Source: an uncultured Chloroflexota bacterium (lineage in GTDB: Bacteria > Chloroflexota > UBA4733). Taken from it: a stretch of DNA of 64,000 bases. Shown piece by piece: positions 1 through 7,573 of this stretch. Position 1 is the first letter of the stretch. Each line of letters opens with the position of its first letter. The notes beneath the pieces are model-generated. The model ran no database searches, had not been told where the DNA came from, and worked only from the letters and a program-made list of their open reading frames with translations. The position numbers and the translations under genes are program-made. The stretch covers positions 11,459-75,458 of the forward strand of contig CALBSQ010000148.1 of NCBI GenBank assembly GCA_937967325.1. The letters run 5' to 3'.

Positions 1-1
1 A

Positions 2-949
2 GGGCCGATCGACCCCGAAGTTGCCGTGCTGCGTGTCCAGGACGCCGCCGATGGCCGGCTGATCGCGGCGCTGGTCAACTTCGCCTGCCATCCGACTATT
101 CTGAGCCCCAACCAATTGGGCATTGCCGCCGACTACCCCGGCGCGCTGCGCGCCGCGGTGCGCGCGCTCTGTGGCGCGGACGCGGTTGTGCTGTTCGCCA
201 ACGGCGCCTGTGCCGACATCAACCCGACCAAGCTCACCCAGGACAGCGCCGAGACGCGGCGCGTCGGCACGATCGCCGGCGCCGAGGCTGCTCGCGTGCT
301 GGAGGAGCTTCGTTCCCTGCACGGCGACCTGGTAGTCTCGACGCCGGCGGAAGAGCCGCCCGGTTCGGTCGGCGGCTGGGGCATGGCGCGCAAGGCGATC
401 TCCAGCCGCTACCTGCGCCTGGATCAGCCCAGCATTGCCGCCGCTCTCCGGATGGTCAGCCTGCCGACCAGGGCGCTCCCGGAGCCGGCAGTGACGGAGG
501 CGGAGATCGCCCGCGTGCGCGAAGCGCTGCCGTCGCTGCCCGTGGGCGATCCAGAGCGGCGGAGGCAGCGCTTCTTGCTGATGCGCTTGCAGATGGAGTA
601 CCGGCGCGGCCCGCGCGAGGCCGAAACACGGGAGGTTGAGGTCCAGGGGCTCTGCCTGGGCGGCCGGCTCGTCTTCGTCACCGCACCGGGTGAGCTCTTC
701 GTGGAGATCGGCCTGCAGGCCAAGCGAGCGCTAACTGCTGCCGATGCCGTGCCGGTGGTGGTCGGCTATGCCAACGACTCGGCTGGCTATCTGCCCACCG
801 ACTCCGCCTTCGACTGGCACGGCTACGAGGTTTCGGTGAGCCCATATGATCGAGGCATGGAGAAAGCGCTGCTGGATGGGATGCTGGCTGTGGCTTCTGG
901 TGCGCTCGGTCTCGCTGTCCATGCGGGCATATCATTGGCCGCCAGGTGA
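2..949 (+). CDS. Neutral/alkaline ceramidase-like hydrolase, 5' truncated by the window
   Basis: The frame is open from the first bases and stops with TGA at 947-949, so the N-terminal part lies outside the window. The visible 315 residues resemble the N-terminal catalytic domain of neutral ceramidases and their many bacterial relatives: a zinc-ligand-like motif NFACHPTIL near the visible start and NGACADINP about 50 residues later, at the place where true ceramidases have GDVSPN. The nucleophilic Ser of that motif is therefore not present, as in many bacterial family members of unknown substrate, so amide hydrolysis of ceramide should not be assumed. The C-terminal part has GYANDSAGYLPTDSAF, also typical of the family. 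A possible SGNH hydrolase gene follows after 28 bases on the same strand and may be co-transcribed. Confidence 0.75.
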   Translation, partial: GPIDPEVAVLRVQDAADGRLIAALVNFACHPTILSPNQLGIAADYPGALRAAVRALCGADAVVLFANGACADINPTKLTQDSAETRRVGTIAGAEAARVLEELRSLHGDLVVSTPAEEPPGSVGGWGMARKAISSRYLRLDQPSIAAALRMVSLPTRALPEPAVTEAEIARVREALPSLPVGDPERRRQRFLLMRLQMEYRRGPREAETREVEVQGLCLGGRLVFVTAPGELFVEIGLQAKRALTAADAVPVVVGYANDSAGYLPTDSAFDWHGYEVSVSPYDRGMEKALLDGMLAVASGALGLAVHAGISLAAR

Positions 950-977
950 ACAGGCGAGGACACAGAGGAGCAAGCCC

Positions 978-1901
978 ATGTCAACGCCAGAGTTACGGCC
1001 GGCCTCGCTTCCTCTCCGTCCGCCCGGACCCGATACCGTGCCGAATTGCGAGCGGACGTCGGTCGGCTATGTACCGCTTCCCGACCTCGGCAGCGGGACC
1101 TACCAGGGGTGCGAGGGCGGACTGTACCCCGAAGGAGCAAACGAAGCCCCAGCCGACTATGTACGAGCAGGATCCGCTCACGCCCGGGCCATCCGGCCGC
1201 GCAACCAGGCCGGCGAGCCTGACCGTGCCGGCAAGATCGTCTTGTTATCCATCGGCATGTCCAATGCTACGATGGAGTTCTCCACATTTCAGCGCCACGT
1301 CGAACAGGACCCGGGCAAGCACCCTTCTCTGGTGCTCGTCGACGGTGCGCAAGGAGGACAGACCGCCGCGTCGATCAAAGAGCCCGACGCCGCGTTTTGG
1401 AACACCGTCGAGCGGCGCTTGAACGAGGCGGGAGCGAGCGCTCAGCAGGTGCAGTTGGCCTGGCTGAAGGAGGCCAACCCGCGACCCACTGAGCCGTTTC
1501 CCGTCGAGGCGCGGCGCTTGCAGCAGGATCTGCGCGGCATCGTCGAGGTCGCCCACCGACGCTATCCTCACCTGCACATCATCTTTCTGTCCAGCCGGAC
1601 CTATGGTGGCTACGCCTCGACGCCGCTCAACCCCGAGCCGCACGCCTACGAGAGTGGCTTCGCCGTCAAGTGGTTGATTGAAGAGCGAATCCGGGGCGAG
1701 CTGTCTGGCCCGTGGCTTGCTTGGGGACCCTACCTCTGGACCGACGGCGCCAAAGGGCGCAGCGACGGGCTCGTCTGGACCTGCGACGATGTCGCCCGCG
1801 ATGGAACGCATCCCTCTGTTAGCGGCATGCACAAGGTGGCCGGGTTATTGGTGGACTTCTTCACGACGGATGAGACGGCTAGGCGCTGGTTTGTGCGGTA
1901 G
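978..1901 (+). CDS. SGNH/GDSL-like hydrolase of unknown substrate
   Basis: The 307-residue protein shows the layout of an SGNH hydrolase: an early GMSN block at about residue 95 (candidate nucleophilic Ser), the VDGAQGGQ block, and DGTHPS near the C-terminus carrying the Asp-x-x-His pair expected of this fold. There is no signal peptide, so it is probably cytoplasmic or the true start has been missed. The ATG at 978 was chosen because GAGGAG lies 7-8 bases upstream; the reading frame is open further upstream but overlaps the preceding gene. Relatives of this kind occur as uncharacterised proteins in several environmental phyla; esterase or deacetylase activity is only an inference. Confidence 0.65.
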   Translation: MSTPELRPASLPLRPPGPDTVPNCERTSVGYVPLPDLGSGTYQGCEGGLYPEGANEAPADYVRAGSAHARAIRPRNQAGEPDRAGKIVLLSIGMSNATMEFSTFQRHVEQDPGKHPSLVLVDGAQGGQTAASIKEPDAAFWNTVERRLNEAGASAQQVQLAWLKEANPRPTEPFPVEARRLQQDLRGIVEVAHRRYPHLHIIFLSSRTYGGYASTPLNPEPHAYESGFAVKWLIEERIRGELSGPWLAWGPYLWTDGAKGRSDGLVWTCDDVARDGTHPSVSGMHKVAGLLVDFFTTDETARRWFVR

Positions 1902-2140
1902 TGGGTCCGACTTCCCACGCCGGAAACTGCGCACTATCCTCTGCTTGCAGGATGCCATCGGACCCTCCGGGCCTTGTATCTTCAGCCTGCCTGGCTGCGT
2001 ACCGCGCGGCTTGCCCGCCTGCACGGCGAGGACGGCAGGCGCGTCACCCAGGCCAGCAGGCAAGGGCGTCGTAGCAGGCTACGCGGGGCCATGGCTGGTG
2101 GAGGACGGGCTGCACCTATCGGGCGATGTGCGCGTCTCCC

Positions 2141-2755
2141 CTACTCGAACAGGGCAGCAATCGGAAAGGTGAAGCCAGGTATGACGTTCTCCCCATCGAG
2201 CATATCCCCGACCTCAAGGACTGTTGATGCGCGGTCTCCGGCGCGCCAGACGTCGACCTGCCGGCGATTCGGCCACACGACCCACACTAGGGCTGTCCCC
2301 CCGGCAAGGTACCGCGCTACCTTGGCCTCCATCTCTGGACGGTACTGCGTTGGCGATGCGACCTCGACGGCCAGATCAGGCGCGAAGGGATACGCCTTGT
2401 CAGGGTCCACCAACGCCTCACGCGAGGCCTTGTAGAAACCGATGTCAGGCAGCAGGCCCGTATCCTTCTGGCCGCCACTCGCCAAGTCATACACCTCATC
2501 CGGTGGCGTGACGGTCCCGAGATGGTGCGCCTGGACGTAGGCGGCGAGAGGGAACAGCAGGTTGCGGGTGACCCGCCCGGCTCTGGGTCTGGTTCCTGCC
2601 ACGCGGACAAGCACCCCCTCCACTAGCTCATAGCGATAGCCCTCCTCGCCCCGATAGTCGAGAAACGCTGCCAGCGTCATGTGGGGCGGCGCGTCGGGCA
2701 CGATCGCGGCCCAGGGCGCAATAGGCTTCGGTAGGTAGACGGGTGCCTCACGCAT
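2141..2755 (-). CDS. Uma2 family (DUF820) putative endonuclease
   Basis: The 204-residue protein has the Uma2/DUF820 pattern: an N-terminal helix, the YELVEGVLV strand, then the PD-(D/E)xK-type core with PDIGFY (catalytic Asp) and DLAVEVASPTQ (catalytic Glu), followed by a Lys-containing helix EAKVARYL and the WVVWPNRRQVDVWR strand. The family has a restriction-endonuclease-like fold and is strongly expanded in Chloroflexota and cyanobacteria, but the biological role is unknown. Two further paralogues lie in this window (32067-32690 and 41926-42690). It stands alone, convergent to the SGNH-like gene. Confidence 0.85.
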   Translation of the reverse strand: MREAPVYLPKPIAPWAAIVPDAPPHMTLAAFLDYRGEEGYRYELVEGVLVRVAGTRPRAGRVTRNLLFPLAAYVQAHHLGTVTPPDEVYDLASGGQKDTGLLPDIGFYKASREALVDPDKAYPFAPDLAVEVASPTQYRPEMEAKVARYLAGGTALVWVVWPNRRQVDVWRAGDRASTVLEVGDMLDGENVIPGFTFPIAALFE

Positions 2756-2977
2756 GAGGCCATTGTCCTCGGTTTACGGGCACACGTCAAGCTGGTAGCG
2801 TCGATCCGTCGAACCCAGCATCGCTGTTGCCCGCGCCGATCACGGCTACACCGATAGGACGCTCCGTTTGATTCCTCTCTCGGGAGTCCTGCCAAAACTG
2901 CCGTGTCGGGCCTCGTATCGTTCATTCATCAGAAAGGTCAGACGGTGACTGGCCGCCCAAGGAGCCTGGACGGCCGG

Positions 2978-4510
2978 TCACCAGTCGCGCAAGACCTCCT
3001 GCGCCGCGTTGTGCCCGGGCACGCCGCTCACTTCTCCGCCGGGATGCTGACCGGCGCCGCAGAGATACAGGCCCCGCAGCGGCGCGCGGTAATGGGCCAG
3101 CTCCGGCAGTGGGCGGTTCCAGAAGAGGTGCTCACCGGCGTGTTGGACGTGCCAGATACAGCCGTCGGTCAGCCCATTCTCCCGCTCCAAGTCGAGCGGC
3201 GTGCGCAGCTTGTGGTGGAGGATCGACCGGCGGAAGTTGGGCGCGTGCTCGCCGATCTGGTCGATCAAGCGCTCCGCTACCTGCTCGCGGACGTCGTCCC
3301 AACTGCCTTGCCGGAGCGTGCTGGGGGCAGGGAAGATCCAGACGGAGGCCGTGTGGTAGCCCGGCGGAGCCAGACTGGGATCGACGGCGGAGGGGACGGA
3401 GAAGCTGATCACCGGCGCTCGCGGCGGCCGTCCGGCCTCCAGGTCGTCGAAGGCGGCGGCAACCTGGGCGCGCGAGTAGCGTAGCCCCACCGCCCCGGCG
3501 CTCGGCTGATCGGGGTCGCCATCCCATGCCCTCCAGCGGGGCAGCTCCGAGATCGCTGCCAGGAGCTTGTAGCAGCTCACGGAGGTGATAAGCCCAGCGA
3601 CCCGCTCGCGGAATCCGGCCTCCAGTTGCTCCGGGGCCAGCAGCTTCAGAAAGGTCTGCTTGGGATCAAGGTTGGAGATCACCACGCGGCTGCGCACCTC
3701 GTCCCCGCCGGCCAGCCGGATGCCGATCACTCGCCCGTCCTCCACCAGGAACTGCTCGACAGCTTGGCCGACGTGGACAGTGGCGCCGGCCTCCTCGGCC
3801 GCTTCCGTCATCAAGCGCACTACCGTGCCCATGCCGCCCTGCACGTAGCCGTGGGGCGGTCGCTCGCCCGTCTCTTCTTCGGCCGCGTCGAGGGAGGAGT
3901 AGGCCAGGCTGAGCGCGAGTGGATCACGCCCGACCGACGCTTTGTCGGCGGCATGGCGCTCCTTGAGCCGCTCGCTCGGCAGGAACTCATCCTGGATCTC
4001 CGAGACGCGGGCCGTGAGGGCGCGCTCCAGGATGTCCGCCGCGGTACCCCGGGCTTTTGCTCGCACCTCCGCCAGCGATGGCGGCGGCTGCAGGCGGTAG
4101 GGAGCGAAGAGCCGTTCCAGGATTCGGCGGAACTCGTGGTAACGGCGCTGACCCTCCCGCTCCTCGGCGGTCAGGCGTCCCTCGAAAGCCCGATTGCGCG
4201 GCGAGTCCAGCGTGGCCGGGCCGGAATAGGTGCCGTCGGACCAGAGGAGCAGGTCCGCGGCGCGGGGCAGGATGCGCAAGCCGCGCTCGTAGAGCCGGAG
4301 GTCGCGGATGAGCTTGGGGTGGACGCCGTGGATCATGTGGGCGCAGGTCGAGAAGTGGAAGCCTTGCCAGATCTCTTCGGTGATCGAGGCACCGCCGGCG
4401 AACGGACGGCGCTCGAAGAGGTGGACCGCCAACCCGGCGCGCGCCAGGTAGGCGGCGGCCACCAGCCCGTTGTGCCCGGCGCCCACGATGGCTACGTCAA
4501 CGTTCGTCAC
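2978..4510 (-). CDS. FAD-dependent phytoene dehydrogenase-related oxidoreductase
   Basis: The N-terminus is a dinucleotide-binding Rossmann fold (VAIVGAGHNGLVAAAYLARA) followed by an acidic end of the second strand (HLFERR), and the C-terminus carries the GLYLCGAGQHPGGEV FAD contact. Length about 510 residues fits the PYROXD2/phytoene desaturase-like COG1233 group. These proteins oxidise unknown polyisoprenoid or other substrates; no crtB or other carotenoid gene is nearby, so a carotenoid role is not supported. The GTG at 4510 is preferred because GGAGG lies five bases upstream; an upstream start at 4543 in the same frame would lack such a site. Confidence 0.85.
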   Translation of the reverse strand: MTNVDVAIVGAGHNGLVAAAYLARAGLAVHLFERRPFAGGASITEEIWQGFHFSTCAHMIHGVHPKLIRDLRLYERGLRILPRAADLLLWSDGTYSGPATLDSPRNRAFEGRLTAEEREGQRRYHEFRRILERLFAPYRLQPPPSLAEVRAKARGTAADILERALTARVSEIQDEFLPSERLKERHAADKASVGRDPLALSLAYSSLDAAEEETGERPPHGYVQGGMGTVVRLMTEAAEEAGATVHVGQAVEQFLVEDGRVIGIRLAGGDEVRSRVVISNLDPKQTFLKLLAPEQLEAGFRERVAGLITSVSCYKLLAAISELPRWRAWDGDPDQPSAGAVGLRYSRAQVAAAFDDLEAGRPPRAPVISFSVPSAVDPSLAPPGYHTASVWIFPAPSTLRQGSWDDVREQVAERLIDQIGEHAPNFRRSILHHKLRTPLDLERENGLTDGCIWHVQHAGEHLFWNRPLPELAHYRAPLRGLYLCGAGQHPGGEVSGVPGHNAAQEVLRDW

Positions 4511-4825
4511 GATCCCCTCCTCGCCGACTGTGCCGCGCCGCACCCTCGCTTGGCTGGATTGTCGCTGGGATTGGCCGGCGCCACCTTATCACAGAAATGG
4601 GATGAGGTCTCTGCCTGGCAGCAAGTGATACCATCGGTGACTGGACTTGTAGTTCGTCATGGAAGGTTTGCATGATCTGGTAGGGGCGAGGCAATCTCGT
4701 CCAGGTGGGCAGGGCGATGCGCATACCGATTAACGTGGCCGTACTGCCCCTACACCGTTGGCACAAACGTAAGTCGACGGGCCACTGGCTGACGGACCTC
4801 GGGAATACGAGTGGAAGGGGACACG

Positions 4826-6103
4826 ATGGCACACCTGGCGATCAACGGCGGGCCCAAGGCGGTGACGGAGCCGCTGGGATCCCCCTGGCCGGTCTGGGAC
4901 GACACGGAGCGAAGGCTCCTCAACGAGGTGCTGGAGAGCGGCAAGTGGTGGCGTGGCGGCTATGAGGACGCGTCGCAGTCCAAAGTCGGGCAGTTCGAGG
5001 CGGCCTTCGCCCGCTTCCAGGATGCTAAGCACGCCGTGGCCGTGGCCAACGGCACGGTCGCCATCGAGTGCGCCCTGAAAGCGGTGGGCGTGGAAGCGGG
5101 CGACGAGGTGATCGTGCCGGCCTCTACCTTCGTCGCCTCCGCGACGGCGCCCATCCAGGTGGGCGCCGTGCCCATCTTCGTGGACATCGACCCGCGCAAC
5201 TACACCATCGACCCGGCGGCGGCGGAGGCGGCGATCACGCCGCGCACGCGCGCCATCGTGGCCGTGGACTACGGCGGCATGCCCTGCGACATGGACGCCT
5301 TGCTGGACCTGCAGCGGCGCACCGGCGTCCAGATCGTCTCCGACTGCGCCCACTCGCACGGCTCCCAGTGGAAGGGTGTCGGGACCGGCGCCATCGGCCC
5401 CATCGGCACCTTCAGCTTCCAGGCCTTCAAGCAGTTGCCCACCGGCGAGGGCGGGATGGTCCTCACCAACGACGACGCCGTGGCCGAGCGCGCCTACTCC
5501 TACCACCACATCGGTCGCATCCGCGGCCGGCCGTTCTACGAGCACCACGTGCCGGCCAGCAACCTGCGCATGTCGGAGTGGCAGGGGGCGATCGGCCTGG
5601 GTCAGCTCTCCCGCCTGCTGGAGCAGACGATGATCCGGGAGCGCAACTCGACCTACCTCTGCAAAGGCTTGGAGGAGATTGCGGGTGTCTCACCCATCTA
5701 TCGCGACCCTCGCGTGACGCGCTGGGGCTTCTACATGTGGCACTTCAAGTTCCAATCGGAGCGATTCGGCGGCATCTCGCGCCGCGCCTTCCTGCGCGCG
5801 CTCAGTGCCGAGGGCGTCGGCGGTAGCACCGGCCACACCGAGCCGCTCTACCACAACCCCGTCTTCGCCCAGTGGCGGGAAAACTTCGGCCGCACCGGAT
5901 TCCCGATCAAGAACCCGTATGGGGGCGCGGAGGTGGACTACACGCGCGTCTCCTGCCCGCAGGCCGAGCGCATCTACCGCGACGAGGCGGTCGTCCTCTC
6001 CCACCGGCTCTTCCTCGGTCCCCAGTCGGATATGGACCGCATCCTGGACGCCATCCGCAAGATTCGCCGGCACGTCGACGAGGCGCCGCACGAAGGGGAG
6101 TAG
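4826..6103 (+). CDS. DegT/DnrJ/EryC1/StrS family PLP aminotransferase
   Basis: A full-length (425 aa) fold-type I aminotransferase of the DegT family, which usually transaminates keto-sugar nucleotides or related cyclitols. Visible landmarks are the VANGTVAIECALKA cofactor-binding loop, the VDYGG and SDCAHSHG strand with the PLP-nitrogen-binding Asp, and FSFQAFKQLPTGEGG with the Schiff-base Lys202. The ATG at 4826 follows AAGGGG; a GTG five codons earlier is a weaker alternative. The N-terminal INGGPKAV block resembles the subgroup related to L-glutamine:scyllo-inosose aminotransferases, but no other cyclitol gene lies here and the substrate is unknown. Confidence 0.9.
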   Translation: MAHLAINGGPKAVTEPLGSPWPVWDDTERRLLNEVLESGKWWRGGYEDASQSKVGQFEAAFARFQDAKHAVAVANGTVAIECALKAVGVEAGDEVIVPASTFVASATAPIQVGAVPIFVDIDPRNYTIDPAAAEAAITPRTRAIVAVDYGGMPCDMDALLDLQRRTGVQIVSDCAHSHGSQWKGVGTGAIGPIGTFSFQAFKQLPTGEGGMVLTNDDAVAERAYSYHHIGRIRGRPFYEHHVPASNLRMSEWQGAIGLGQLSRLLEQTMIRERNSTYLCKGLEEIAGVSPIYRDPRVTRWGFYMWHFKFQSERFGGISRRAFLRALSAEGVGGSTGHTEPLYHNPVFAQWRENFGRTGFPIKNPYGGAEVDYTRVSCPQAERIYRDEAVVLSHRLFLGPQSDMDRILDAIRKIRRHVDEAPHEGE

Positions 6104-6262
6104 CCCGCGCCACGGGGAATAGCAGCGCGTCGCGATCGGGCGACCGGAGTCGGGTGTGGTACGCTTGCTGCATCGATCAACCGGGCGATCCGATCAGCGG
6201 TGCCGTGGCCGCGGCCATCGACCTCGCGATCCCACTGAACGGCGCCAGGTAGGGCGATTACG

Positions 6263-6694
6263 GTGAATGGGAACGCCGTGACCACAGAGCAGCAATCATC
6301 GCGTTTGCCGGAAGCCGAGCAGTCACGTCGCGGCATGGGTCACGCAGTTCCGCTGCTCGGCACGCCCCGAAGGCAGCCCTACCGTTGGGCGTTGGCCGTG
6401 TTTGTCGTGGTGGCGATGTTGATCTGGTTTGCAACTCCGCCGCTACTGATCAAGCTGATGGGCGGGGACATTGGCTTGTGGCCGCCCGTCCGCATCGCGC
6501 TGATTTTCGCCTGGTTCATGTTCGAGGCATTGGGTCTCGCGGCGTGGGACATCCATCTCCTCACGAGCGGTCGCCACGCACTGCCCATGAGCGTGCCGCC
6601 ACCGCTCAACGCCCGGCTGGCAAAGGTCGGGTGGGTGTTGTTCCCCGCATCGATCGGGCTGGGCGTCGTGATCGGAAAGACCATCTTCACGTGA
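6263..6694 (+). CDS. Small integral membrane protein, first of a three-gene operon
   Basis: The 143-residue product has about 40 polar residues at the N-terminus and then three predicted membrane segments (about 42-60, 74-98 and 122-139). No family is recognised. The stop codon overlaps the GTG of the next gene in a GTGA arrangement, so the two are almost certainly translated together. The GTG at 6263 is the first start in the frame; a GTG five codons later is possible and neither has a strong ribosome-binding site. Confidence 0.65.
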   Translation: MNGNAVTTEQQSSRLPEAEQSRRGMGHAVPLLGTPRRQPYRWALAVFVVVAMLIWFATPPLLIKLMGGDIGLWPPVRIALIFAWFMFEALGLAAWDIHLLTSGRHALPMSVPPPLNARLAKVGWVLFPASIGLGVVIGKTIFT

Positions 6695-7233
6695 CAGCCC
6701 GAGAGAAACTGCGGGGTAAGTACTTTGGCGGCAATCGCTGGCGAAACTGGGGACGCCTCCCCCCGTTCGCCTTGGCAGTCATCGGCTTGCCGTACCTGGG
6801 ATGGCGCCTCTTTGCCGGATTGATGGGCGAAGAGCTGCCGAACTGTTTGACCGATCAGCACATGTTGCCAGCCCCCGAATTCGTCGCGGTTGGCCTTCTG
6901 TGCTTTGTTGGCGGACGGTATCTCGGGGTTTTCCGCTTTCTCGATGAGTGGAGAGGTCACCAAGGTAACAATTCAGCAATCTGGGCGGTAGGTCTGTTCG
7001 CCTTCTTCTCACTTGTCCTCACTCTTACATTCGTCTTCGAGGCCTACGGCTTGGCTCAAGTCCAAGGGCTCGAGCCGATTACCTCCTATGTTCGTTGCGC
7101 TGTGGTCTACGACAAGCTGCGCAACGCCCCGGGTATCTGGACCGGTGTTGTCGTCGGCGCGATCTGCTTCCTCGTTGGCCATTGGCTCCTGGCGTGGCAT
7201 CCTACGCGGTCACATCGGGGGCATAGTCCTTAG
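6691..7233 (+). CDS. Integral membrane protein of unknown function
   Basis: About 180 residues, starting at the GTG that overlaps the stop of the preceding gene. Four hydrophobic segments are visible (around residues 24-44, 64-78, 97-118 and 150-168), with a Cys (PNCLTDQH) in the first loop and another in the third (YVRCAVVYDKL). I do not recognise a domain. The small membrane gene 24 bases downstream has a similar hydropathy style, so these three proteins may form one membrane complex; this is an inference from gene order only. Confidence 0.65.
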   Translation: MTAREKLRGKYFGGNRWRNWGRLPPFALAVIGLPYLGWRLFAGLMGEELPNCLTDQHMLPAPEFVAVGLLCFVGGRYLGVFRFLDEWRGHQGNNSAIWAVGLFAFFSLVLTLTFVFEAYGLAQVQGLEPITSYVRCAVVYDKLRNAPGIWTGVVVGAICFLVGHWLLAWHPTRSHRGHSP

Positions 7234-7257
7234 GGGCGATGGGTAGGTGGGGAGAGC

Positions 7258-7497
7258 GTGAACGATACGGCGTTCCTTACCAGTACGTTCCGCCCGGGCA
7301 TGGCCGGTTTCGTCCTCGCGATCTTCTTGGCTCTGTGGCTGCTCGCCTGCATGGAGCTGATCTGCGAGGTGATGGATTGGCCATCCATCGGCTACCGCGT
7401 GCAAGGCTGGTCGAGGGATAACCCGCCCTACGTCGCCACCCTGCTGGTCGTCCTCGGAGCACTCCTCGCGCATTTCCTCTGGAACCCGATCACCTAA
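7258..7497 (+). CDS. 79-residue two-helix membrane protein
   Basis: A short protein with two clear membrane helices (about 13-37 and 58-75) separated by a polar loop. The GTG start at 7258 has GGGGAG seven bases upstream, which supports translation. It is the third gene of the membrane operon starting at 6263. No function can be assigned. It is followed by convergent transcription from the penicillin-acylase-like gene. Confidence 0.6.
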   Translation: MNDTAFLTSTFRPGMAGFVLAIFLALWLLACMELICEVMDWPSIGYRVQGWSRDNPPYVATLLVVLGALLAHFLWNPIT

Positions 7498-7573
7498 CCG
7501 ACCAGCCCGACCGAAGAAGCCCGCGCCGATCGTGAACCCGCTGGCCTGAGGTCGCGTCCGATGCGAAACGTCC

